Part shown: positions 1 to 11,471 of the stretch, one piece after another
Layout of the letters: each line of letters opens with the position of its first letter
Numbering within the stretch: the first letter of the stretch is position 1
Source: Sistotremastrum niveocremeum HHB9708
Taxonomy: Eukaryota > Basidiomycota > Agaricomycetes > Sistotremastrales > Sistotremastraceae
NCBI GenBank assembly: GCA_001630475.1
Contig: KV419414.1
Coordinates: 92,058 to 156,057 of the forward strand
Direction of reading: 5' to 3'
DNA: 64,000 bases
Translations under genes and position numbers: made by a program
The notes under the pieces: model-generated
Told to the model about the DNA's origin: nothing
The model's database searches: none
The model's input: only the letters and a program-made list of their open reading frames with translations

Positions 1-918
1 AAATGAACGTGATCGCGTTGAGAATAGACGCGCGTGGTGACGTAATCGTGAGGCTTCCGTAGCCTTGCTTTAACTTAGCGTTTCGACTTCAATGTTCGTT
101 CCGTAGTTCACTCAATCACACTTTTAGACTTGCCAGCAAATACATGATATTCCAGAAACACTCAGCATTGACATCAAGACTCATATCCGACGCTACACCA
201 TGAAAGCATAGCATCGCAGAATGTGGATCTTGATACAGGCGCAAAATCCAATGTCAACGCTCCTCCTATCGTATTCACATTCCAGCAATCCCTTGGCACT
301 CTGAATCAGGCTCGTCGAAACATAGGCGATACTCTGGCCGCTCATAAGTACTGGTCAGGTGTTTCGAACTGCTCTATTGACAACGCTGGGAACGCATCCG
401 CGTTTATGGGCGCGTTGATATACCCAACCTGCATTGCGGGACTGTATGTATGAGTCAGAGATCTCCCCGATTATTGGACGTCGTTCTGGGGCCGACCGAG
501 GCGCGCTAACTCCACGCTATTCACTTGAAACTGTTATTAAGGTCACGTTCTCGTATTTTGCTTGTTCATTCGTTCTGGAGATGTTCCCCTGACCTGGTCC
601 CCTTGCTATGTATCGATATGTAACCATCAATGGCTAGCGTACCCTGCTGAGTTCTCCGATTCTCCTTATTGCTGCATCTTCTTCCAGTCTGCTGCGACGC
701 CGTGCCTGTCCGTTGTCAATTTGATCAGCGCAAAGGGACTCAATACATCCGCATCCGCCCATCTCTAAACCCGACAGTGTCACTATGAAACACGGCACTC
801 TCCTTCGTCAATATCCATCATCACATGCAAGGCACAGACCCTCTTTCAGTTATTCGTCTCTTCCTTCCCGGTCTAGGATCCGAAGGGATTTTTTCTGCGC
901 CAAGGAAAGGCGAACGCG
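1..918. other. No supportable gene
   Basis: Short open frames occur on both strands, but none shows a domain, a signal peptide or a consistent exon-intron chain. I see no repeat or RNA gene here. It is upstream sequence of the small secreted protein gene that starts at 973. Confidence 0.5.
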
Positions 919-926
919 TATATAAG
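919..926 (+). promoter_or_regulatory. TATA box of the small secreted protein gene
   Basis: TATATAAG lies 47 bp before the ATG at 973, a spacing that suits a short 5' leader. It supports the start chosen for the next gene. Confidence 0.55.
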
Positions 927-972
927 CTGCTTGAGCTGAAGGTTTTGTGCTGCAACATTCGACCAACTGAAT

Positions 973-1262
973 ATGCGCTTCACTCTTGCTTTCGCTGCTA
1001 TTTCCAGCTTGTTCGTTTTCGTTCAGGCGGCTCCTCAAGTGCACTGCGATGTGAGTTCGACTTCCGAAGTCATTTGGAATAATTCTCACTGTTTGTCCGT
1101 AGCTCATCGAGATCCTATGTGTCTGTCCCAATGGAAGTGAGTGATTTTCTAAACGATTGTCGAACCTGACTGACTCTGATGGTATTAGAAACATATCATG
1201 AGAACTGCACGGACAAGCAGCTGGCTCGTGGATGCGTTGTTGAATACTACAGCCCTTGTTGA
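973..1262 (+). CDS. Small cysteine-rich secreted protein, 61 aa, three exons
   Basis: Exons 973-1050, 1103-1136 and 1189-1262 join in frame; both introns are 52 nt with GTGAGT donors, and the second has a CTGAC branch-like motif. The product starts MRFTLAFAAISSLFVFVQA, a textbook signal peptide with likely cleavage after QA or QAA near residues 19-20. The mature part is about 41 residues with six cysteines (25, 32, 34, 44, 53, 61), enough for three disulfides, and ends on a cysteine just before the stop. Nothing like it occurs elsewhere in the window. The size, secretion signal and cysteine density match fungal small secreted proteins, a class that includes effectors and antimicrobial peptides. 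I do not recognise the family. No long single-exon frame covers it, so gene callers may miss it. Confidence 0.72.
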
Positions 1263-1885
1263 AAAATTCACCTCTCAGTGGTGAGTTTTGAACCCATCGC
1301 GAAGATCCTACGAAACTAAATAGCGCTCCTACAGTATACTTGATTGGAATACACGACCCAAAGATTCCATAAAGCATGAGGATATTCGAATAAACGCCGC
1401 TCGATATTTCCTCGTCTTCATATGTCACTTCTACGCTCTGTTTATATCACACTTGGAATATATTATCTCCTACGCATCATCTTTTGGAGCTGCCACAGTC
1501 TGGACCGCGAAGCCGAAGATGTCCCGAGAGCTCGAGCTCCTCGAGGCTAGACCAGTACGGCGGTCAGCAGAACTGAATAACGTTGCTGAATGCTTAGGTC
1601 GATCAGGTACAGACAAGCAACGCTCATTCAATTTACTCTATCGATTCATGTCCACAATTGACTGACTGAACCGACATTCTCAGAACAGATAATCTCATGA
1701 GCATTCTCTCAGTTTCCAAAAATTCAAGGAGAAATTAATAAAAACATTCATTGAAACTTGTGTCCCACGAACGCCGTGGGTTAAGACTCTTAGGGCAATA
1801 TGGATTTGACTATAGCTCCTATAGCCGATCTCGACCGATCTCAAATCCCCGGATCTTCGATCACAACACCCGAACTCCGAAAAAA
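1263..1885. other. Intergenic, nothing recognised
   Basis: Between the secreted-protein gene and the BSP peptidase gene I find no coherent coding frame, repeat or RNA gene. The last 100-150 bp presumably hold the promoter and leader of the peptidase gene. Confidence 0.5.
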
Positions 1886-2905
1886 ATGGCTCCCTACTCA
1901 CCAGTCTACATCCCCGTCCCCGCAGACTGGTCAATCCCACCCCTCCACTTCCAAGTACACGATTCAGCATCATTCGGTTCGATAACATTCTTCGATAATG
2001 TGAAGCCGCCAGCTTTGTTGTTGGAGGCTGTGTTACATGTTTTGAAGGCGCTTTATACGCCTGAGAGTGCGCCACGTCAGTACGTCCTCCCTCCTCCCCC
2101 TCCCCTTCTCCTTCATTCTTCGTCCGTCATTCTTTTTCGTTTTGGTTCATTGTTGCGAACGAATGGGATGCTGATAAGTGTGTAGTGTGAGGAGTATAAC
2201 TCTAATCCTACGTCCAATGCCAGGCGTAGCGCATACCACTTCCAATCAACTTGATGACGCGCATAAGGAGATCCATCTTTCGTCGCAGTATGTTGCGAAG
2301 AATGCGGGGAGAGCGAGAGATGAGATTTATGGGGTCTTGGTGCATGAGATGGTTCATTGTTGGCAGTTTGATAGTGGGGGGACGTGTCCGGGGGGATTGA
2401 TTGAGGGGATTGCAGGTTCGTTTCTTGTTTCACGTGTCGTTATCACCTCGTTGATTGTTCTTTCATCTCATCGCTGGTCATCAATACATTATCTGTCGCT
2501 CCATAATCCTCTGCAACGACACGTCGCCTGACTTCATATTCATACTTCGTCCGACGACTATCCTCCCTCTTTCGATCATCAATCCGTACACAATCAGACT
2601 GGGTCCGCCTAAAAGCAGGCTTCGCCCCACCCCACTGGTCCCGCACCCACCCTCCAGAGAAATGGGACGCAGGCTACGAATCCACAGCATTCTTCCTCTC
2701 CTTCATCGAAGATAAATACGGCTCCGGCACAGTAGTAAAAATAAACGAAAGTATGAGAGATGGGAAGAAATGGGATGAGGGGGTTTTTGAGAGTGTTACG
2801 GGGAGGGGGTTGGAGGTGCTTTGGGGGGAGTATCGGAGGACTTTTGGGAGAACTAGTGGGGGGAGTGGAGGTGGGGAACCTGAGGTGCCTACGCATGGGG
2901 TTTGA
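1886..2905 (+). CDS. Basic secretory protein (BSP) family putative metallopeptidase
   Basis: Exons 1886-2079, 2186-2415 and 2598-2905 give 243 aa. The zinc-binding signature HEMVH is at residues 118-122, followed by CWQFD, exactly where plant and fungal basic secretory proteins carry HExxHxxQ. Downstream, 'IAGDWVRLKAGFAPPHW' and 'KWDAGYESTAFFLSF' are the other family hallmarks (a D-W/Y-VRL block and a W-D-x-GY block). Family members are monomeric putative zinc peptidases linked in plants to defence. The protein starts MAPYSPVYIPVPADW and shows no signal peptide, as is common in fungal members, so a cytosolic or unconventionally secreted location is likely. The C-terminus is a Gly/Arg-rich tail. 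The 182-nt second intron is long for this genome. The start is the only ATG in frame close to the conserved region. Confidence 0.85.
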
Positions 2906-5509
2906 GGGGTTGTTTTCTGGGGAAATTCGGAAGGGCAGGTGTCGGGTTTCTCGTTGGTGGGATTTTGGGTATTGTCAGAATACATGTACTATAAACATTA
3001 TAACTACGTGTTCTCGGATTCGTAGGAATATTCCTAACTTCAAATTGCATATCCGACTCGAGAACGATGACGCATGATTTCCTCTGATACTGAGAAACCT
3101 TCAGTCTCAGTAAGTAGCGACACTACTCAGAAGTTCTAATTGAGGTCTAGTTGTCTACACAATGACAGTCAAGAGCCTGAGATTCTGGCATTCATTCCGT
3201 AACGAAAGAGCCCGATAGTCGTGCGGATGGAGTCCGGTAGATGCTCTGGAGAGTGTACATTATAGCATCGGGTCTCCGAGTCCGCCTGGATATCACGCCC
3301 TTGAAGAGCAGGATCGCGAAAGATGAGATTTTTTAATAGTGCCCTGATCGACACAAGCATGCGACATCCAACAACCTAGGCCCGGAGCAAAGAGACGAAT
3401 ATCCCCCGAGATTCCACGACGAAAGAAAACGATTCCTTTCACCCTCTATTCCACAAAATCTTGAGCCTTCCCTTTCTCCAGCGAAATCGGCGAAGCAATG
3501 ATAATATCGGACGTCATCTAGTATCTCAGCGCAAATTGCAGCATCCAAGTCGAGATCTTGGAAATTGAAATGGCGGAGTCGTTCATGGTAATCGAACATC
3601 AGTCAGCGAATTCGAGACAGTCGACGAGGGACGTCGAGCAGAGAACGAAAGCAAGGATTCAAGGCTACAATAGATGAGATGGGATGAGGCATACCGAGGA
3701 CGAAAAATTCGATGGGCAGAACGTGATGTAAAGACAAGAGCTGCAGGCGATCATTCCCCAGTGACCGAAATTGGAATGCAGGTGGAGAGTCACGGGTCAC
3801 AGGTCGGGAGGTGCTGAAGTGAGACCAAGGACGAAACGTCTGCTATGATCATCAAGTGTAAAGTGAGCCAGGATTCGTCAAACTTGGTCAAGCTCCTCGG
3901 GGAGGTGCCTCGTCCCAGTTGGCTTTGAATCCTCTTGAACGCACTGGCGAATCGAGATTGACCGGAAATGAAATGTCGAATCGAATCGAATCGAATCGAA
4001 TGGAGGAGTCGGAGTCGATCGTGCCGATCGAGGGAGAGGAGTGTCCTTGGAGGTCCTGGAGTATGAAGGTAAGGGACATCGGTCCGACTCGTTCGAGCGA
4101 TGTTGATGCTGATATTGGTGACACGACATGGAGGGTCAAGTGGCGGTGGAGACTTTGCTAGTAATGCTTCTCCACCTGGGAGTGGGTCGTACAAGTAACG
4201 GTCAACCACGACTACGAGGGAGCGTTGAGGGTTTTGAGGTAGTTACTAGTAATAGTGGAGCGTTAAGCTGAACGTGGAAAGATGAAGGATCGACCGGGGG
4301 GGATACGGTCACGGGAGGATATAACGGAGAACACAACAGAACGTCGAGCCTTGAATGGGACACGATGGCATAGTCCGAGGGCACGAACCGACGATCATGA
4401 GGCAGATCGCCAGTATGAGAGATGCAGCATTCGGTTCTCGTTATGATAAGAGATATAGGACAGCGAACACGAACGACAACATGTACACGCAGACAAACGA
4501 TCGACTCGGATCATCCAGGATCATCTAATGAGAGTATATAAGGGAGCTTGAAATCTTTGAGATCAATATCGTTGCCGAAGGAGTAACGGATCTGAGTACA
4601 GTGCAATCGATATCGAATTCATCGTGGGGTTCGCAGATACTGTAGCTCATAGCTCGGGGGACGCAGAGGTCAGAGGGAGACGAGCGACACAGATGGATTT
4701 CCAGGACCGACACTAGTACTAGGGAGGGGAGAGGTCGAGCAACAGTTCGCTTCCATATATTACAGTATCTTGTCGAATGATGGCGGAAGAGGGTGATCGG
4801 AGAGGAAGATAACAGCATTATGGTTCCGTTGAGGTAGACAGACGGTTACATCGGATGATCGACTTGGCTAGTGCGTACTAGTGACAAAGGATTGACGAGT
4901 AGAATGAGCAGAGATCGCATTTGATTATTGATGGTGGGAGGGGTATAAAGTCGACGAGAGGATATTACATGTCGCTTGTTTCGGGTAGGACGATGGTCTA
5001 TCTCGAGGACCCACTAACCTAACTCCATCGATCCCAAAACCACGGAGTAATTAAGATACGTCTTACGTCCAATCCGAGTGGTACAGTCCTCGTCGATCAG
5101 AGACAGCAACCGATCGACACGCGATGAGGATCATTTTCCGGTGGAGAGGACATCGATAGGAGAGTGAGTCAGTCCGAGCGATCGATCGATGTCTTGGCTT
5201 GAGAATGACAGGATGACAGATTCCCACGCATAAAAAAGGGTTGTCCTAGTACAAGCCTCTAAAGTAATGTGTGTTCGAGTAGTACTAGTGACAATGCGTT
5301 GATGAAGACAGAAGAAAGCAGAAAGACGTAAAGTGCTTAGGGCAGGCCAACCCGGTTACCCGACGTCATACCCGAAATGACCGAACTGACCGAGAATAAA
5401 TTCCATCAAATTTGCAAAGCAACGTAAAAAGCTTCCGTGATTCGTCCTCAACGCGTCCATCACCGCACCAAAAAACACGACACGAGACGAAAAGAGAAGA
5501 GTATAGAAG
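2906..5509. other. 2.6-kb intergenic stretch, no supportable gene
   Basis: Only short frames are present. A minus-strand frame at 3333-3599 (88 codons) could encode a small protein but has no recognisable features. TATA-like boxes occur near 4536 (TATATAAGG) and 4938 (TATAAAG) on the plus strand with no coding frame behind them, so a non-coding transcript is possible. A TCGAA microsatellite sits at 3976-4000. Confidence 0.45.
3976..4000. repeat. (TCGAA)5 microsatellite
   Basis: Five perfect tandem copies of the pentamer TCGAA, intergenic. Probably a simple slippage repeat. Confidence 0.85.
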
Positions 5510-8500
5510 ATGAGGACGAAAATACACGTACCTGAACCAGTCGTCGAGTAAGTCCCTCCCCATCCCCCTCCCTCATCCAACCACCTCACTCGCATACGAT
5601 CCTCGTCGGATGACTCCTCGCTGACGCGCTGTATAGGAGATACAGCGACTCCCGTCCCGTCGTCTGTGAATCCGCCTCTCCCTCCCTCCGCGCTCTCCTC
5701 TCTTCAAAAGACTGGGAACGAAAACTTGGGAAACTTGCAAGGAGCGTTGTTAGCTCGCAACTTTCCTCTTACGAAAAATCCCTTCGGGACAATGCTGCGC
5801 ATTTTGAGGAGATCGAAGGGCGATTTGATGGCGTGAAAGAAGGGGGGTGGGGAGGGGTTAAGTGGGGTGAGGATCCGGTGGGGGATGTGCAGAGGATCGA
5901 GAGTATCAAAGACGAAGAAGTGAAGAAGAGAATATGGGATTGGCAAATAATCCCGTACGCTACGATCTGCGCTGCTCGCGCCAAGGGAATTCCGAACGCT
6001 CAAACGAGGGATATCGACGAATGGTACTCCCCACTTCCTTCTTCTTCTGTTGGCCAATGACTGATTGATCTGGTGGTGTAGGGTATTGAGGAATGAGAGA
6101 TATCTTAGTCTTCCAGGACACGCCTCTTGGTCCACAGGCTTACTCAAAATCTCCGACTTCCCCACTATATTCCCCACCTCTACATCTTCCACCTCAAATG
6201 AGTCCATTACGTTGACGCGTCCTGAGAAGATGTCAGGCTACACATTCCTAGACCTCAAACGCGCTCCTTCCATCTCCCTCCACGCCTCAATCGAAGGGTT
6301 CAAGAACCGATTCGATAAAGTCACAGGCGGAGTTCTCAAGGGATTAGATTGGAATAACGTATTCGTCGCTGGGGGAATCGTACTGGGAACACTTCTCTCC
6401 CCTCCTTCCCCTTCCTCCTCGGATGGGGCGAATAAAGATGGGGATAATGGGGAGAGTGAGACGTTGGTCAACTCGGATATAGACCTCTACATACACTCCC
6501 TCCCACCCCCCCTCGCAAACGCAAAGATCCGCCAAATATTCCAAACATTCAAATCAAACCTTCCCCCATCTTCACCTACACTCGTAGTCCGCAATTCAAA
6601 GACTATCACTTTCTTTAGCCAGTATCCGACGAAGCGTATTCAAATAGTCCTTAAACTTGTAAGAAATCCAAAGGAGGTGCTTTTGAATTTCGATCTGGAT
6701 GTATGTGCTGTTGGATTCGACGGCTCTCAAGTCTACATGCTCCCACGTACCGCTCGCGCTTTAGAAAGTGAGTACCTGCCTCACACTAGAAATTGATTTG
6801 AGGTTGATGGGAAGGGGGGTGTAGCGGGGTATAGTGTGTTTACGATGGATTTGATTCAGGGACATTATTTGGGGGAGAGGAGGGCGAGTCAGGAAGATCG
6901 GTACGTTCTCTTTCCTTTCCCGACCGAAGGGAGGGCCTCCTTCTCCTCCCGTCTTCTCCTCCCGTCTTCGCCGAATGACGCTAATGCTGTGACATAGAGT
7001 ATTCAAATACGCAAACAAAGGCTACGGCCTCCGAATCCTCCCCTCTTACATCTCCTCCCTAACACCCTACGCCGCCCCCCACCCCACGCACCCATTATCA
7101 ATTCCAGAAGAAGAGAAATTAGCGGAAGACTTAGATTTGGAAGGGATATTTAAGAAGTCGAAGGAGTGGACGGGGAGATGTATTGATCGGTATATCAAGT
7201 GGGGACATACGGATGTACCTACGCTCGGTTCCTCATTCTCAGGTGATTCCTTCTTGTTGGTTTATTTCGTCCCCTCCTTGCTTCCCTTCCTCATCTCCGT
7301 CCTTCCCCCCTCCCCTCCCCTCCCCTCCCCTTCTTCTTTTGATCTGCTGATGAGAAGACGGATGCTAACCCCATCTCTCCACAGGGAAGAAACCCGAAAA
7401 AGGATGGCCCGTATTCACACATGCCATGTTGGAGAGTAGAGTGCAGGTGGGTAATTCGGGAGTGGAGGGAGAGGGGAGTAGGAGTTGTTTGAGTTGTTTT
7501 GCGTTGCTGGGACGACATGTTGCGCTTTGGGAGAGGGGGGTTAGGGGACATATTCGGTGGGTTTCTTTCTGTTTGACTTCAAGTTTGTTGGGGGAGGAGG
7601 TTAGGGGCGTGTTCGAGTTTGACGCGTTCTTCTTCTTCTTCGTCTTCACCTTCCTCTTCATCGTCTTCGATTCTCTCTTTCCAAGTTCATCGTCTTCGTT
7701 TTTGTGTTAGGCTTGTTCTTCGTCTCCTTCGTCTTCGTCTCCATCTCCATGTTCATCTTTCACTTCGCCTTCAGCTGCTACTTCTTCGCCGTCTTCCCCT
7801 CCTTTCTCTCCACCTTCATCTCCGGCTTCGCATTACTCTTCATCGTCCTCTCATTCATCTTCGCCTCCTCCGTCTTCATGCTATCATTCGTCTCATTCAC
7901 ATTCACCTTCGCTTTCATCTTCAACTTCGTCCGCTCCTTCTTATTCTTGTTTGTCCTCGTGACTTTCTTGTCTGTCGTCGGTATCCGCGGTCATGTTCAT
8001 GTTCCTATTTCGGGTTGCCTTTTCATTCGGCTTTACCTGTCCTTTCGACTAAGCATTCGGCTCCAGAGCCGCATTCGTCTCCCTCTTTGACGTGGCGTTC
8101 ACACTGCTCTTCGCCAGTCTATTCTTCTTCGTCTTCGCTTGCTTCATCTTCATCTTCATCTTCATCTTCGTGTTCATCACCTTCATTTTCATCTCCAATC
8201 TTATATTCGTCTCCTTCGCCTCCGTCTCGTCATTCCCTCTTCCCTCTTCCGTATTCTCATTCTCATCCTTATTCTCATTCGTCTTCATCTCCCTCATCTT
8301 CCCGTACCTTCCATCTGTTCGCGTTCATGTCCCAGTTCATGCTTGCTTGCCTTTGCATTCGGCTAGCATGTGCTTCCGATCACGTATTCGGCTTCATCTT
8401 ATCTTATCTTCGTCTTCGCGTCTACACTACACTACTCTTACCAGTCTCTTCGTCCTCGTCCTCGTCTTTCTCTTTCGTTCATTTCGCGTCTCCGACTTCG

Positions 8501-10528
8501 CCTCCTTCTATCTCTCTTCTCCTTCGTTTTCTCCTTCTTTGTTCTCTTCCCCTGCGTCTCCGTCACGTTCTTCGTCTTCTTCTCGGACATCACTTCCCAT
8601 TCGCCTTCCTCGTATACGTCACCGTTGCGCGATATGCCACATGCGCTGGGAGGAAGTAGATGATAATAGGTGGCATTCATACGTACCTTTAACGCCTTGA
8701 GCGCGTTCTTCATCTTCTCCATCTTCGTTTTACTTCTCCGTCTTGTTCGTCTTTTTTGTCGGCTTCATGTCGTTCTTCGCCTTCACCTTCGTTCCTATCT
8801 TCATCTTCATCTTCAGCCGTGTCTTCGTCTTCATTCGCACATTCATCTCCATCTTCGACTCCCCATCTTCCACATTCCCTTCCTGTCCTACTTTTATCCC
8901 TCCTCCTCCTCCCTATTCATTCGTTGCTTCCCTCCTTCCGTCTTCACCATACCCAATTTCGAGTATATCTAACCTACTTCCCTGGCATATACAGACTCCA
9001 AGAAGATGTCTGGGCTTCCCAAGTATACTGCGAGATGACGCTCGACGGATATTCCTACGACGATACACCGCGGTACGTCCTTCCCTTCCCCATCTCCCAT
9101 GCTCCTCCCATTCTTCTTTCGTCATACCCCGGCGTCTCGCGTCTCGCATCGTCGCTTCATTTCTTAATCCCTTCGCACCATCACTCGATCTGATGTTCAC
9201 GTTCAACGTAGATATCCGTGGGACGAAAACTTCACAATCGAAGGGTTCAAAGAACATATCGACGCATTCAACAATACGAATGCAGAGATGCTGAGACAGG
9301 TCGCGGGAGAAGCTGGTGAATCATACGAAGGTGAGTTTACTGTCGAGTCTTTGTTTCGACTATTTGTCTTGTTTGCGGCTTTCTTTCGTTCTCGGGCTCT
9401 TCCGCCTCTTCCGTTATGCGTCGTAGTCGAACACCGTCTTCGGCTTCCGTTGTTATCATTGTTCCTTCAATCCTCGCCCCCCCCCGCGATGGGATGGGAT
9501 TTCCTTTCTTCTTCGGCTCTATTTCAACTTCTCCTACGTCCGTCCCACCTTCACTCCAAGCTTTCCTTCGCTCCGAACTTGACCCTCCGCTTTCTCAAGC
9601 GTGCACAGACCTGATACTAACATCTCCTTCTAACAGAAGCGTTCGAGAACCTCCGAGGCAAAGATAACAGAATGACATACGCATCCACTCTCGATGAGAT
9701 TCTTAAAGAGGAGAAACATATCGTGTTACCTATTTATGTGCCGAAGAGTTTTGTGGGGTGGGCGAATGGGAAGGTTGTTGAGGGGTTGAAGAAGGCGGGG
9801 ATTGAGGGGGCGAAGGAGCCGCTTAAGAAAGTAGTGAGTGAGGATGAGGAGGAAGATGGGGAAGAGGACGACGAAGACGACGACGAAGAGAAGGGAGCAG
9901 GTGTTGGTGAAGCAGAGGATGAAGATGCGGAAGACGAGGATGAGATTCCGATCGTTGCGTGGACGATTGATGAAATAACGATGTGGCAGCAGATCGACCG
10001 TCAAATCGATGAGTACGTCCCCCTCACTCCCCTTCATTCTTTGCAACGACTAACTTGGGTGATCATAGGACATTCGAAGCGTTTTGGGCTTTCTATAGAG
10101 CGTTACAACGTCCGAATGTATCATCTGAAGATCGCGTGCGCAACCTCAAGACCCATCTCTCGCGAAAAGCCATTCGTCCTCCGCACACCTCCACATCCAC
10201 CACCACCACCACCACCACCACCACCTCCACCTCCACCTCCACAGCACCAAGCGGATCCACCACCATCACCGACCCCCGCCTCAACGACGGAATAATCCCC
10301 GGAATCCTAGACAGAGCCGAAATCTCCTCCTTCGTAAAATGGATAAACAGAAGCCCTGTTCCGGATAAGAGTGCCTATGGAGTTATGGGACAGGGATGGA
10401 GTCTTGATACTGATAGTGAGAATGAGGATGAGGATGGGGATGATGGGTTTGGAGAGGGGTTTGGGTTTGAGAGTGAGAGTGAGGATGATAGTGAGGATGA
10501 GGGGGAGGGGGAGGATGATGATGAGTAG
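5510..10528 (+). CDS. Conserved basidiomycete protein with nucleotidyltransferase-like signature, 878 aa, ten exons
   Basis: Exons 5510-5547, 5637-6023, 6082-6767, 6825-6900, 6998-7242, 7385-7556, 8995-9072, 9212-9330, 9637-10012 and 10069-10528 join in frame (2637 nt). I recognise the core (e.g. 'NSDIDLYIHSL', 'LVVRNSKTITFFSQYP', 'FDLDVCAVGF', 'VFTMDLIQGHYLGERRAS') as a family common in Agaricomycetes, usually annotated only as hypothetical. The order hydrophobic-AGG at about 238-240, then SDIDLYI near 273-279, then FDLDVC near 345 resembles the G-G, DxD and third-Asp motifs of pol-beta-fold nucleotidyltransferases; that assignment is my inference. The C-terminal third is low complexity: two acidic runs and a Thr/Ser tract encoded by a CCA-type repeat (about 10195-10240), with a highly acidic tail. 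Intron 6 is 1438 nt and pyrimidine-rich. The first 13 residues (exon 1) are the least certain part. Confidence 0.82.
7557..8994 (+). other. 1438-nt intron of degenerate pyrimidine (CTT/CTC/TCG) repeats
   Basis: Phase-2 intron within the preceding gene, from GTGGGT to TACAG. The sense strand is very rich in C and T, built from imperfect units such as CTTCGTCTTC and TTCATCTTC. All three forward frames stay open for long stretches because stop codons need purines; the apparent Ser/Leu/Arg-rich proteins are composition artefacts. Splicing it out joins GHIR to LQEDVWASQVYC, the sequence expected for the family. Confidence 0.8.
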
Positions 10529-11471
10529 TGGGTGGGGAAGGTCGATTAGTGGGGAGGGCGATGATTTGATCTAGGTTAGGTGTTGGCGGTCAGAGTTGGA
10601 TGAGTTGCGCGGTTCGTGCTAGGAATTGTCGCACTCGCGTGCATGCATCGACTTGAGTATTGTATCTCACGAGAATGGACCGATGCGCCGGATTCTTATA
10701 CTATGTTCGCTGCTACCGAACACATTCATGCGTCTAATGATCATGATCAATAAAAAGATGAAGTCATCGCAGAATATTGTGAGAGGATTGAAATGATTAG
10801 GTTTCCAAGTCTGAGACCGGCCCGGTTGATCGATCACGCTTGATTGTGTCAAACACGCTGCCCGTCATAAACGGACTATCAGCGCCTGAGGTCCGAGATC
10901 AATTCATCTCGTGACGGTGGTGAAGTCACTGAGCTATCGTCTGGTTGCTACCTGCTCTCTGCTTCGAATTCTGCCATTATTCTGGCAACTTTCTCAGATA
11001 CTGCTATGTCGCTAGTCCGAGTTTGTCGGTTCACCTGATGTTTCTATAGGGCTCTAGGTTAGCTGATTCCGGAGGCCTAATGACTGCTCGAGCGCTCTGT
11101 AAAGTTCCAAACGGCAGTTCAAGTTGTCTCCACCGACCACGGGGCGTTTCATCAACTTTCATGATGCATCCGGCCCGGGGAGAGCGTTGGCGGAAGTCCA
11201 GATTCTATGAGAGGTGTCAGTCCGTGAGTACTATGGTTACTATGATCACTATTAACTTGCTAGTAGGTATTGTTGAGTTATAGCGCTCAGCGCCGTCAGG
11301 GCCGCGGTGAATGCACCTGTCACTTGTACCCTGAGTACGCTACCAAGACCGATTTCGACGCAACGTCAACTGTTTGATGACTGCCAGAGCTTTCTCAAAT
11401 CTTATAAAGCGACGGATTTATTAGTCTGACTACCTATCTCAGCCCTCTAGGCTCTGGATCCAATTGCTCTC
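10529..11471. other. Intergenic; TATA box of the receptor gene
   Basis: No gene found. TATAAAG at 11403-11409 lies 63 bp before the ATG of the receptor gene at 11472 and is a plausible core promoter. The rest has no repeat or coding signal I can support. Confidence 0.5.

Noticed and set aside
850-1428. 192-codon minus-strand frame
   Set aside because: Antisense to the small secreted protein gene and crosses both its introns; no features.
7619-8659. 346-codon open frame rich in Ser, Leu and Arg (and similar frames in the other two forward frames)
   Set aside because: Stop-free only because of the C/T-only composition; it lies within an intron whose removal restores the conserved protein.
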